Below, piece after piece: positions 45,704-53,724 of a stretch of 64,000 nt of DNA. The stretch is from positions 62,001-126,000 of the forward strand of contig NZ_JANCLT010000007.1 in NCBI RefSeq assembly GCF_024294785.1, read 5' to 3'. Both the position numbers and the translations under genes were made by a program. The stretch comes from Ectobacillus ponti (GTDB taxonomy: Bacteria; Bacillota; Bacilli; Bacillales; Bacillaceae_G). Positions within the stretch are counted from its first letter, which is position 1. Each line of letters opens with the position of its first letter. The notes under the pieces were generated by a model, which was given only the letters and a program-made list of their open reading frames with translations, was not told the origin of the DNA and ran no database searches.

Positions 45704-46087
45704 TCAAATCCACTTTGGAGCGTAGGCGTAGCTCTTCAGCGTGTCGATGATGCCGGATGCATCATAGCTGCTTTTGCAGTTTTCGATGGATGCAACTTGC
45801 TTCAGTGTCAGCACCTTGTCGCCAGCCTTTTCGAGCAGAGCAACGATGTAGGCAGCTTGCTTCTCGGACACATTGCCGCGGCGGACGAACTTCACTTCGC
45901 GGGCTTCCACACGGCTGAAGAATTCCACGTTTTCTTCCCAATTTTCTTTTGCGTAGGCCCACATGATCCGCATGGATTCCGCGATGTACTGGGACGGCTT
46001 GCCACCAAAACGCTTTGCACCTTGGCGCGCTTTCTTCCAGGCCTTTTTCATCACATCCGCTGCAATCTTCCGGTATACTGCTTTCAT
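45704..46087 (-). CDS. Hypothetical protein, 127 residues
   Basis: Basic N-terminus (MKAVYRKIAADVMKKAWKKARQGAKRFGGKP) and a helical C-terminus (SEKQAAYIVALLEKAGDKVLTLKQVASIENCKSSYDASGIIDTL) reminiscent of a winged-helix. Strong site AAAAAGGAGGAGA and its own promoter upstream. Function unknown; regulation likely through the promoter palindrome. Confidence 0.75.
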   Translation of the reverse strand: MKAVYRKIAADVMKKAWKKARQGAKRFGGKPSQYIAESMRIMWAYAKENWEENVEFFSRVEAREVKFVRRGNVSEKQAAYIVALLEKAGDKVLTLKQVASIENCKSSYDASGIIDTLKSYAYAPKWI

Positions 46088-46108
46088 CGTTCTCTCCTCC
46101 TTTTTGTA

Positions 46109-46162
46109 GTACGTTTCCGTACCTCTTGACTATAGTATAGTCCGAATTCGTACCTTTTACAA
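46109..46162 (-). promoter_or_regulatory. Promoter with palindromic operator-like site
   Basis: On the minus strand: TTGTAA (46157-46162), 17 bases, TATACT (46134-46139). Between the start site and the ribosome binding site lies GTACG-GAAA-CGTAC (46109-46122), a perfect 5-bp inverted repeat. Confidence 0.7.
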
Positions 46163-46200
46163 GTGTTTTTGGAAATTTCTGTTCGACAAATAAAGACAAA

Positions 46201-46226
46201 ATAAAAAGAGCAGCCTTAGCCGCTCT
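46201..46226 (-). terminator. Terminator of the coupled small-gene operon
   Basis: On the minus strand AGAGCGGC-TAAG-GCTGCTCT (46207-46226, one G-T pair) and a T-run. Ends the operon that starts at 47868. Confidence 0.8.
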
Positions 46227-46228
46227 CA

Positions 46229-46501
46229 TTAATTTCTATACACGCCGCAGTATGGACATAGTTCAGAGTACATTTCTTCGTCGATCAGCATCTGCTCGCA
46301 GTGATCGCAGGTGATTCCTTCATGCTCTTCCTCATCTGCTCCAATCTTTTCAATCGCTGCATGCAGCATCTTCTTATACTGCAACAATCGCTGGCCCCGG
46401 TACTTGTATTGTGGAGGGAGAGGGCGGGCCGGATGTACTGCCGTCCGTTCCGCCACCTTCCGGGTGTAAAATGCAATGCGGCTGTCGATGCTCTTCTTCA
46501 T
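46229..46501 (-). CDS. Small protein with C-terminal zinc ribbon
   Basis: 90 residues. The end carries CDHCEQM and CPYCGVY, two Cys pairs that form a zinc ribbon. N-terminal half is basic and helical. Start overlaps the previous stop (ATGA at 46498-46501). Nucleic-acid or protein binding likely. Confidence 0.7.
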   Translation of the reverse strand: MKKSIDSRIAFYTRKVAERTAVHPARPLPPQYKYRGQRLLQYKKMLHAAIEKIGADEEEHEGITCDHCEQMLIDEEMYSELCPYCGVYRN

Positions 46502-46701
46502 GCCATGTCCTCCAATCTGCTTCTATATAAATCAACCTGCTCTAGCAGTTCAATCAAATCAACCATATCGTCAAATTCCCCGCGGTCCAATTGCTTCTTC
46601 ACGGCAGCCATCTGGCGGAGGAGGGATTCTTTCCGCTTGTTAGCCCCTCCGCCTTCGTGCTTCCGCAGCTTGTTCTTCGCAGCTGCAGACTTGATTTTCA
46701 T
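46498..46701 (-). CDS. Small coiled-coil protein
   Basis: 67 residues: very basic N-terminus (MKIKSAAAKNKLRKHEGGGANKRK) then an amphipathic coil (LLRQMAAVKKQLDRGEFDDMVDLIELLEQVDLYRSRLED). AAAGGAG site; ATGA overlaps with both neighbours. Unknown role. Confidence 0.65.
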   Translation of the reverse strand: MKIKSAAAKNKLRKHEGGGANKRKESLLRQMAAVKKQLDRGEFDDMVDLIELLEQVDLYRSRLEDMA

Positions 46702-46805
46702 TTTACCCGCTCCTTTCCGATTTGCCGGCGTAGGATAATGTCCCACGCCAGTTCTTTGATTCCGAATCCTAAAATCAGTAGGCTTCCTGCCAGTGTGGCT
46801 ATCAT
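46698..46805 (-). CDS. Tiny membrane protein, 35 residues
   Basis: MIATLAGSLLILGFGIKELA then WDIILRRQIGKERVK: one span and a basic tail. ATGA overlap at each end couples it to both neighbours, which makes it a real gene despite its size. Confidence 0.65.
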   Translation of the reverse strand: MIATLAGSLLILGFGIKELAWDIILRRQIGKERVK

Positions 46806-47464
46806 CGTGTGTATGCCTCCTCCTCAATGTCATCTAAGGCCTCATCGTTCTTCAGCGCCTTGATTAGGTTCTTCACCGCGTATGGGTTAAAGCCCCTGAT
46901 CGTGCGGTTGAAGTAGAGTGTAAAGCGCCGGCTGATCACGTCTTCCACAGTGAAGAAGTAGCGGTCATCCCGGATAGCAGGGAGGGAGGCAGATACCTTC
47001 TTTCCTTCAAGCTGCCGCACCTCCTGTGGGTTGCACTCGTGGATATCGGCCAGCAGCATTTCCATGTCATATATGTGCTGACGAAGTATCCGAGCTCGGA
47101 ATGTCTTCATGGGTTCCTTGCATTCCTCGCTGTAAAAATGGTTCGTGTGGATGTCCTTATATAGTTCCGCGCACTTGAGATAATACTTTGCCGGGTCTTG
47201 GTCCCGGAAGGCATACTGTTCGGTAAACTCCCGGATAAAAAACTCAATCAGCTTATCAAGCGTAAACTTCCGGTCGTACTCTTCCTGGATGACCTTACAC
47301 AGGTCTCTACCTTTGAGAAAGTATCTAGCCGGCACATTAAGCTTCAAGGAGACTGTAGGAGAAGAGGTTCTGCTCCACTTCTCCAGTGCTCCTTTCCAGT
47401 CTGCCGGATCTGCAAGTTCCAAACTAAGCAGGTTGTGTGCGGAATAAGCTTTGAAAATCTCCAT
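46802..47464 (-). CDS. Hypothetical protein, 220 residues, right-arm operon
   Basis: Helical, charged: MEIFKAYSAHNLLSLELADPADW ... FIREFTEQYAFRDQDPAKYYLKCAELYKDIHTNHF. No domain recognised. ATG at 47464 (rather than a TTG six bases upstream) follows GGAAGGAG and overlaps the previous stop (TAATG). Perhaps a replication or segregation factor of the plasmid-like arm, by context only. Confidence 0.7.
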   Translation of the reverse strand: MEIFKAYSAHNLLSLELADPADWKGALEKWSRTSSPTVSLKLNVPARYFLKGRDLCKVIQEEYDRKFTLDKLIEFFIREFTEQYAFRDQDPAKYYLKCAELYKDIHTNHFYSEECKEPMKTFRARILRQHIYDMEMLLADIHECNPQEVRQLEGKKVSASLPAIRDDRYFFTVEDVISRRFTLYFNRTIRGFNPYAVKNLIKALKNDEALDDIEEEAYTR

Positions 47465-47868
47465 TACCAACTCGCTCCTTCCCTAATGCAGGCATTGTAA
47501 AAAATTCTAGCCACTGCTGTGCGGAAGTGTTTGTATCTCCATTTCTCTTGCAGGCGCTCGATGAGAGGGACATACAAAGCATCAATGTGTATGTTCACCT
47601 TTCGGAAGTACATTGCGCTCTCTGGCGGCTCAGCCAAGTAGGTGAGCTCCTCACTTCTCTTCTCCTCCAGCAGCTCGCGCATGAAGATAGAGGACGCGTA
47701 TGCAGTAGAGGAGGGAAATCTTTTTGACTTATGTTTGTAGAGAAAGTGGGCGTGAATGTTCGCCGGAACAAACACCTGCACTTTCTGTTTTTTGTGAGAG
47801 CGGGGGCCGCGCGTAATGCGGCGTTGTTTTTGCTGAAAATCATCTAAGCGGATATTCGCGTATCCCAC
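47464..47868 (-). CDS. Hypothetical basic protein, 134 residues, first of the coupled operon
   Basis: GTG start behind GGGAGGAAGCCCT. N-terminus MGYANIRLDDFQQKQRRITRGPRSHKKQKVQV is strongly basic; a second region (KVNIHIDALYVPLIERLQEKWRYKHFRTAVARIFYNACI) has a ribbon-helix-helix-like look. DNA binding is plausible. Confidence 0.65.
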   Translation of the reverse strand: MGYANIRLDDFQQKQRRITRGPRSHKKQKVQVFVPANIHAHFLYKHKSKRFPSSTAYASSIFMRELLEEKRSEELTYLAEPPESAMYFRKVNIHIDALYVPLIERLQEKWRYKHFRTAVARIFYNACIREGASW

Positions 47869-48040
47869 AGGGCTTCCTCCCTCTTCCTCTCTCCTCCCTT
47901 CCCGATGAAAAAATCAGCTTAAAGTGTGAGTCTCCGAGTTTCTGAGTCTCGGAGGGAGGCTATTTTCAGCGGTAGGGGGGAGGAGGGTGTATTTATTGCC
48001 GACGAGCGGCATCTATCCAGAAACCTATATTTCTATAAGG

Positions 48041-48076
48041 AAAACTCACCGCAAAATGAGCATCTGAAGCGGTGAG
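48041..48076 (-). terminator. Terminator of the membrane-protein gene pair
   Basis: On the minus strand CTCACCGC (48069-48076) pairs with GCGGTGAG (48045-48052), then TTTTCC. The gap 47880-48040 also holds a CTCCGAG/CTCGGAG hairpin (47933-47955) and no gene. Confidence 0.7.
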
Positions 48077-48082
48077 GGTGAT

Positions 48083-48508
48083 TCAATCTTCATAGTCCTC
48101 ATCGTCGTATTCTTCGTATTCTGCATCAATCACATCATAGCGCTGCACTGGCAGCCTTGGAGTATGCCCAGCAGCCTGTGGAAGGGAAGGGGCAGAATCT
48201 CCAATCCGTGTGACTCCTCGCTTCACTGAATTCACCTTTCGGCGTGCTCCGTTTTGGATGGCTCGTGCCCTCCTGGTCAGAAACTTCCAAGCAAGATTGA
48301 GGACGAAAGCACCTGAAATCATATGTGCGGCATCCGGATATTGTTTTGCAAATTGCTGCAGTTTTATCAGCGTGGTCTCGTATGTAGTAGCAGCTGCGTA
48401 TGCTTTGATTGATTCAATGCCCATGCCCAGCAGTTCGATGATGATGTTGTAGGCTGCCGATCCGCACATGAGCAATAGCTGCGTGACCGTCTCCAGAAAC
48501 TGGCTCAT
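48083..48508 (-). CDS. Membrane-associated protein, 141 residues
   Basis: MSQFLETVTQLLLMCGSAAYNIIIELLGMGIESIKAYAAATTYETT..., two hydrophobic segments, a basic middle (RRARAIQNGARRKVNSVKRG) and a very acidic end (YEEYDDEDYED). Start overlaps the previous stop (ATGA). Unknown; charge layout suggests a membrane-anchored interaction protein. Confidence 0.65.
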   Translation of the reverse strand: MSQFLETVTQLLLMCGSAAYNIIIELLGMGIESIKAYAAATTYETTLIKLQQFAKQYPDAAHMISGAFVLNLAWKFLTRRARAIQNGARRKVNSVKRGVTRIGDSAPSLPQAAGHTPRLPVQRYDVIDAEYEEYDDEDYED

Positions 48509-48750
48509 CGTCTTGCTCTGCTCTTTGCCGGCTGATTGTTGTGCCGGGAGTAGAGGAGGAATGCACCGATGATGACGATGACCGGCCAGCAAGTGATAAC
48601 CTTTGTGGCTACATAAACAGAGTCAGCGTGTGTGGCCTTCATCGGCAGGATACCATTGTCTTGTGCTCCAGGAATGTTTGCTATCGCATTTCCGATAGCC
48701 AACAGAGCGTCGAATAATAACGCGAGAATTTGAGCTGCAGCTTCCATCAT
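48505..48750 (-). CDS. Small membrane protein, 81 residues
   Basis: Two membrane spans (ILALLFDALLAIGNAIANI and VITCWPVIVIIGAFLLY) and a short basic tail. Site AAAGGGGAAATTC on the minus strand. Coupled to the next gene. Unknown function, perhaps holin-like or an anchor for the par module. Confidence 0.65.
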   Translation of the reverse strand: MMEAAAQILALLFDALLAIGNAIANIPGAQDNGILPMKATHADSVYVATKVITCWPVIVIIGAFLLYSRHNNQPAKSRARR

Positions 48751-48805
48751 GAATTTCCCCTTTATATTTAGTTTTCAAAGATCAAACCATCTATTTTAGA
48801 AAATT

Positions 48806-48921
48806 CATGACAGTGAGGGTGGCAAGCTGTGGTATACTAGGGGATGTTCCCCTTCACTGTCATGGTGAACGTGGATCAGGTGGGAAGTCCTTTTCAGTTT
48901 GGCGACCGGGGAGGACTTCCC
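48806..48921 (+). ncRNA. Candidate small RNA with flanking inverted repeat, between parR-like and membrane genes
   Basis: A 195-base gap without a gene. CATGACAGTGA (48806-48816) and TCACTGTCATG (48854-48864) are a perfect 11-bp inverted repeat. Inside is an extended -10 box TGG-TATACT (48830-48838) pointing right, then GGGGA/TCCCC, then a 9-bp stem GGGAAGTCC (48882-48890) / GGACTTCCC (48913-48921). A ~80-base rightward RNA, opposite to all nearby genes, would fit. Alternatively the repeats are an origin or operator. Confidence 0.5.
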
Positions 48922-48944
48922 TGTATCATTTCATACGATGAGAT

Positions 48945-49274
48945 TTAGAAGCGGCCGTCTCTTGGGAGAGCGGGCTTTTTTTTATGCCCTGGAACAGCGT
49001 CCGGCTTAGGTTCTTCCACAGGCTGTGCAGCTACTGGTTCTGGCTGCGGTGTACCCTGCTGTGGAAGGATAGCAGCTTGTGGAGCTGCAGCTTGCACGGC
49101 CGGCATTGTGTGAACGTATTTGTTCTGGCCGACTGCCGTGATATAGAAGCGGATTGCATGTCGCACCATTTCCGCCTTACGGCTGCGCTTCAGCCCTTCC
49201 AGCCATTCGTGGATGTCCTTGTCAATCTCATCATCGTATGACATCTGATACACTTGATTCGCCACGTTTCTCAT
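48945..49274 (-). CDS. ParR-like DNA-binding partner of the actin homologue
   Basis: 109 residues. N-terminal ~55 (YDDEIDKDIHEWLEGLKRSRKAEMVRHAIRFYITA) is a ribbon-helix-helix pattern; the rest is a Pro/Ala/Gln-rich flexible tail ending in a basic patch (GHKKKPALPRDGRF), as in ParR proteins where the tail docks on the filament. ATG overlaps the ParM-like stop (ATGA). It should bind the repeats upstream of the operon. Confidence 0.78.
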   Translation of the reverse strand: MRNVANQVYQMSYDDEIDKDIHEWLEGLKRSRKAEMVRHAIRFYITAVGQNKYVHTMPAVQAAAPQAAILPQQGTPQPEPVAAQPVEEPKPDAVPGHKKKPALPRDGRF

Positions 49275-50269
49275 TCCTCCATTGTTACGAAGGCACCATA
49301 TCGGTACATCCCTTCGGCATTGTCCTGCTGCGGATCAGCTGTGACTACAACATCTTCCACAAGCAAGCGTATTGCATTTTCAAATAGTTTGGCACCACCT
49401 CCTGTAAGGAGAATTTCGTCAAAGCGGTCAAATGTCTTCCAGGCGTTCTTGATACCTGTTTTGATTTTCTCAGCTACTTCAAACACCGCTGCCATTTTCA
49501 CAGCTTCAAAGTTTACTGAGTGCCGCTCTGATATTTTATAGATACCTTCCGCAAAGTACGGTTCGATGTGATAGTATTCAACCTTTGCGTTCGGGTTCTC
49601 GCTGTTTACGTAGTCCGCGATGATCTGGTATACATCCTTCATGCCGGCCGCAATGCTCTTGTGCTCTTCCCGGCGAAGGCCGTTGATGCTGTCCAGGTCC
49701 GTTGTGCCGGTCCCAATGTCGATGATTCCCACCCGGATATCCTCGTATCTGTCCTGAGCAACAAATCCATCCTCATCCAAGTACCGGCTCATGACGGTGC
49801 CGACCGGCTGCGGAATTACAATTGTCTGGACTACGTTGACGTGTACCGGTTTGCCGTCCACAATCACTTCATGCCGGCCTGTGAAAGCAGCCTGCAGATC
49901 AGTGACGGCTGATGTGTCAACCTCGTTGGACGGTACGCCAGTTACTACAACCACTTCATCATGCGGCTGTACATAGCTTTTCTGTGCCAGTGTGGCCAGC
50001 GCAATCTTTGTCAGCGTGCGGTACATTGTGTCCTTGTAGCGGTTCTGGAAGCCATATGTAGGATAGACAGCCTGCACTGCGCTGACGTCATCGCCCCATA
50101 CAAACTGGCCCATTTCCGTTTCGTACTCACTCACCTGCAGCTGATCGCCAGTGAAGCTTTTGCCAACGTCCTTTTTGAAAGCGACCAGGCTTGGCGTGGT
50201 GCTCTTGTGTAAGGAGCTGCGAAGCTTCATCTTGCCGTTTCCATGGTCGAGAACTAAAACCTTCTTCAT
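49271..50269 (-). CDS. ParM/Alp-type actin-like plasmid segregation ATPase
   Basis: 332 residues with actin-fold motifs: phosphate 1 VLDHGNGKMKL (residue 6 on), phosphate 2 GIIDIGTGTTDLDS, adenosine motif LTGGGAKLFE. Length and spacing match plasmid ParM/Alp7A-like proteins. It would polymerise to push replicated copies apart. First gene after the repeat-flanked promoter and coupled to the ParR-like gene. Unusual for a prophage. Confidence 0.88.
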   Translation of the reverse strand: MKKVLVLDHGNGKMKLRSSLHKSTTPSLVAFKKDVGKSFTGDQLQVSEYETEMGQFVWGDDVSAVQAVYPTYGFQNRYKDTMYRTLTKIALATLAQKSYVQPHDEVVVVTGVPSNEVDTSAVTDLQAAFTGRHEVIVDGKPVHVNVVQTIVIPQPVGTVMSRYLDEDGFVAQDRYEDIRVGIIDIGTGTTDLDSINGLRREEHKSIAAGMKDVYQIIADYVNSENPNAKVEYYHIEPYFAEGIYKISERHSVNFEAVKMAAVFEVAEKIKTGIKNAWKTFDRFDEILLTGGGAKLFENAIRLLVEDVVVTADPQQDNAEGMYRYGAFVTMEE

Positions 50270-50300
50270 AGTGTTACCTCCTATATAACTTTAATGTATT

Positions 50301-50381
50301 TTTATTAAAACTTCAATGTTTCTATCCTCATTATACGCTTTTGGAAGAGAATAGCAAGTGATTTCTTGAAGTTTTAATAAA
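50301..50381 (-). promoter_or_regulatory. par promoter enclosed by a 16-bp inverted repeat: centromere/operator candidate
   Basis: TTTATTAAAACTTCAA (50301-50316) and its exact inverse (50366-50381) flank a strong leftward promoter: TTGCTA (50352-50357), 16 bases, TATAAT (50330-50335). Further partial copies AACTTTAATGT (50287-50297) and AACTTCAATGT (50309-50319) lie nearby. In type II partition systems ParR binds such repeats as centromere and as operator. Confidence 0.7.
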
Positions 50382-50433
50382 GTTTTATTTAAGTTTCGTT
50401 ATGCAGGATTCGACAAGCAGGGGAGAGGGCACA

Positions 50434-51327
50434 TTATGCGCCCAGGACTGCTGCAAACTGTGTAAGGCGGTCTGCATGATAAGGCTGCTTCACTTGCTCC
50501 AGAAGAGTATCTGCCTGCTTCTCAGTTTCAATATCCATAAGATTGCTGACAATGCCGTGGAAGTAAGCAAAGATACCTTTCTTCATGCTCACGCCATCTT
50601 TCATTTTCATAATCAATTCTTTGGCAGCTAAGCGGCCAATACGCAGTTGCTGATCGGCAGGGAAGAGGCCATTGTGATTGCACTGGCGGACTACCTTCCA
50701 CAGTTCTTGTACAGCCTTAGCCCCTTGGTTAAGTCGAGCTGCTAGGTTAGTGAATTGCTTAGGGACCCAATGAGCCACAAAATCAGATTCTTGGATTGTT
50801 TGAACAGAATCATCAACAACCATTGTGGAAGGGGCCGCCATTACGTTTGTATTATTATTTATGTTTTTATTCTCTTGTTTTAAGGAATTAGTAGTTGTCT
50901 TAATGGTCGGACACTTCTCGGTCACTTCAGCAGGTTGCTTGTTGGACACTTCTTCTTCAGCCGGCAAAATGAGGACTGCATTGGAAGTCTGCAGCATATC
51001 CTTCTGGCGCTTACGTGGCAGCTCCCGGATCATGCCGAGCTCAGCCAGCTTTGCCATGAGGCGCTGAATAGTTTTGTAGGATACGCCCATAGCTGCGGCG
51101 ATGCTACGCTTGCACAAAAAGCTTACGCCCTTGAATTTACAGCTGTAACGCTTCAACATCTCCAGAAGCTTCAGCAGGCGCTCACGCACATCTGCACGTT
51201 TTACATCAGCTGCGATTTTTTCTCTATAAATGCGTACAGTCCGGTTCATGTCCTCCACAGAAGCGAAAGGGGAGAGGTTGCTGCAGGATTCTTCGCTTGC
51301 TACGATTTCGATTTTCTTTTTCATCAT
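50434..51327 (-). CDS. Plasmid-type replication/HTH protein
   Basis: 297 residues. Residues ~45-105 are a winged helix (LLEMLKRYSCKFKGVSFLCKRSIAAAMGVSYKTIQRLMAKLAELGMI), then a Thr/Asn-rich linker, then a helical C-terminal domain (FTNLAARLNQGAKAVQELWKVVRQ). The layout resembles DnaD-like or HTH replication proteins of Bacillus plasmids. ATG at 51327 follows AAAGGAGACAAGTGCC. A leader terminator directly upstream suggests copy-type control. Replication role is inference. Confidence 0.65.
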   Translation of the reverse strand: MMKKKIEIVASEESCSNLSPFASVEDMNRTVRIYREKIAADVKRADVRERLLKLLEMLKRYSCKFKGVSFLCKRSIAAAMGVSYKTIQRLMAKLAELGMIRELPRKRQKDMLQTSNAVLILPAEEEVSNKQPAEVTEKCPTIKTTTNSLKQENKNINNNTNVMAAPSTMVVDDSVQTIQESDFVAHWVPKQFTNLAARLNQGAKAVQELWKVVRQCNHNGLFPADQQLRIGRLAAKELIMKMKDGVSMKKGIFAYFHGIVSNLMDIETEKQADTLLEQVKQPYHADRLTQFAAVLGA

Positions 51328-51348
51328 GGCACTTGTCTCCTTTTGTCG

Positions 51349-51397
51349 GAAACAAAAAAGCAACAGGATGCCTTAAAAGGTTGGCAAACTGTTGCTT
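51349..51397 (-). terminator. Leader terminator (attenuator) in front of the rep-like gene
   Basis: On the minus strand AAGCAACAG (inverse at 51389-51397) pairs with CTGTTGCTT (51358-51366), with GCC/GGC inside, followed by TTTTTT. The ribosome binding site of the rep-like gene starts about 10 bases later. The transcript must read through it to express the gene. Confidence 0.75.
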
Positions 51398-51523
51398 AGG
51401 GTACACCACATGCGCTAAAATAGAGCATATGAGTACAGCAAGTGTTTGCCTGGTTGCGTCAGGCGGACGGCTAATCAGGTGTTCCAGCACCGGATCAGCA
51501 GCTGTGCTCTTTTGTTTTGTATT

Positions 51524-51550
51524 TTGTGATACCACTTGTGATACCGTTTT
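51524..51550. promoter_or_regulatory. Probable integrase arm-type sites at attR
   Basis: TTGTGATACC occurs twice (51524-51533, 51536-51545), the second followed by GTTTTTT. The shared core TGATACC...TGATACCGTTT is also found at 15422-15443 beside attL. The remaining 51398-51640 has no gene. Confidence 0.6.
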
Positions 51551-51648
51551 TTCGTCTGTATAACAAAACGCTCTAAAAATCCACTTGCGCCAAACTGCGT
51601 AAACGTTGATAAAATACACTTTCGCTCACTTCCTTCATTTATATATGG

Positions 51649-51661
51649 TCGAGATGGAAGG
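51649..51661 (+). repeat. attR core and displaced host end of sufB
   Basis: TCGAGATGGAAGG matches attL. The bases after it (TTCTATCGGATAA) are the original host sufB ending, Gly-Ser-Ile-Gly-stop. Confidence 0.92.
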
Positions 51662-51680
51662 TTCTATCGGATAACGAGTA

Positions 51681-51714
51681 AAAAAACCCTTGTATATCAA
51701 GGGTTTTTTATTTT
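51681..51714 (+). terminator. Original sufB terminator
   Basis: AAAAAACCCTTG (51681-51692) pairs with CAAGGGTTTTTT (51698-51709), then TATTTTT. Directly after the orphan sufB end, so it once closed the suf operon. Between here and 51841 I see nothing else. Confidence 0.85.
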
Positions 51715-51841
51715 TGGCACGTACCAAGTTTTTATTTGTTTGATGTAACCGGGCTTTGCAACTTTATGATGATGGCTTACAACAAGGTCCTAAACCGATT
51801 CTATTGTAGAAGCTTATACTGAAGCAGAGTGACTATGTTAA

Positions 51842-52387
51842 CTATAATATTCTCTCTACCAATTCTCCCAACTGTTCTGCCATAACGCGGGGGGGATGAG
51901 GCATTCCTTCCTTGAGCCACCATTCCACTATTTCAACGTAAGCTGCTGCAACAAATCGAAGGATAATATTTTTATCTAACCCCTGATTTTTACCTTCGCT
52001 GACATCGACTTCAGTTTTTAATAACTCAACGGATAATTCAAGGTATTGAGCACGAAAATATGGCGCTCCTCCACCGACCATCATTGTAGAAAAGAATAAA
52101 TAATGGCTCTCGAAATATTCAAAAAATGTCTGTCCAGCCGTGATAATGTCCGTTTCTAATAATGATTCAAACATTTGCCGCAAATGGATAATGTGTTCTT
52201 CAATCATTTTATCCAAAAGATCAAATTTATCCGAATAATGAAGATAAATAGTCCTTCTATTCACGTTTGCCCGGTCGGAAATATCCTGTATGGTCATTTT
52301 ATCAAACCCTTTTTCATTCAGGAGTTCAATACATGCCTTTTTAATTGCCTCTTGTGATTTTAGAATTCTTCTATCCACTTTTTTCAT
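51842..52387 (-). CDS. TetR-family repressor
   Basis: 181 residues: N-terminal helix-turn-helix GFDKMTIQDISDRANVNRRTIYLHYSDKFDLLDKMI and a ligand-binding C-terminal domain. Divergent from the reductase gene, so it probably controls the reductase and exporter island. Ligand unknown. Confidence 0.9.
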   Translation of the reverse strand: MKKVDRRILKSQEAIKKACIELLNEKGFDKMTIQDISDRANVNRRTIYLHYSDKFDLLDKMIEEHIIHLRQMFESLLETDIITAGQTFFEYFESHYLFFSTMMVGGGAPYFRAQYLELSVELLKTEVDVSEGKNQGLDKNIILRFVAAAYVEIVEWWLKEGMPHPPRVMAEQLGELVERIL

Positions 52388-52507
52388 ACATATGTCCTCC
52401 GAAACAATTCACAATTCCTCTTTATGTGTGTATTAATGCACGAAACGCATGAAATTGGTCATAGGTTCCGTTCTCTTTTTGTTATATTATACACATGTGA
52501 GTATTAA

Positions 52508-53404
<897 letters not shown>

Positions 53405-53415
53405 GATAGTAAGCA

Positions 53416-53619
53416 ATGACAAGCGCGAACAATCAAGTGCGGGAGGCCATGCACAACATGTACATTTCGTTCCACAGTAAAGAGCCGGGTGATCCTACAA
53501 AACTCGCTAAGGCTCTGATCGCAGCGGTGAACGATTCCAACCCTTCATTCCGCCTATTAGTCGGTAAGGGTATGGTTGGAACAGTCGAGCAGTTTTATTG
53601 TACACACCTTTCCGAATAG
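53416..53619 (+). pseudogene. C-terminal fragment of a short-chain dehydrogenase
   Basis: 67 codons. The part SKEPGDPTKLAKALIAAVNDSNPSFRLLVGKGMVGTVEQ matches the typical C-terminal end of SDR oxidoreductases (GDP-K-A-A--I-A-V / P-RLL-G). The Rossmann domain and active site are missing, so it is a leftover of a deleted gene. No good ribosome binding site. Confidence 0.6.
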
Positions 53620-53724
53620 GATAATTGGCGCGATGTTTCTAATAATACCAATTTTGAGTAAATCAAATAACCTCGATGGTTGAACCATATATGGTTACGA
53701 AAGAAAAATCAGGAGGAAAAAACA

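Larger units (their letters stand above)
15349..51661. mobile_element. Complete integrated siphovirus-type prophage with a plasmid-like right arm
   Basis: Bounded by the 13-bp direct repeats at 15349 and 51649. It contains integrase, CI/Cro switch, replication, packaging, HK97-type head, long non-contractile tail, lysis genes and a leftward rep/par module. No head, tail, packaging or lysis gene looks broken, so it may be inducible. Estimated size about 36.3 kb between equivalent att positions. Confidence 0.95.

Noticed and set aside
45000-47000. Rightward open frames in the 45-47 kb region
   Set aside because: They are antisense to leftward genes that have ribosome binding sites and stop-start overlaps; no rightward start has such a site.
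48806-48921. A transposon or insertion sequence end
   Set aside because: No transposase, no target duplication and the inverted repeats enclose only 37 bases.
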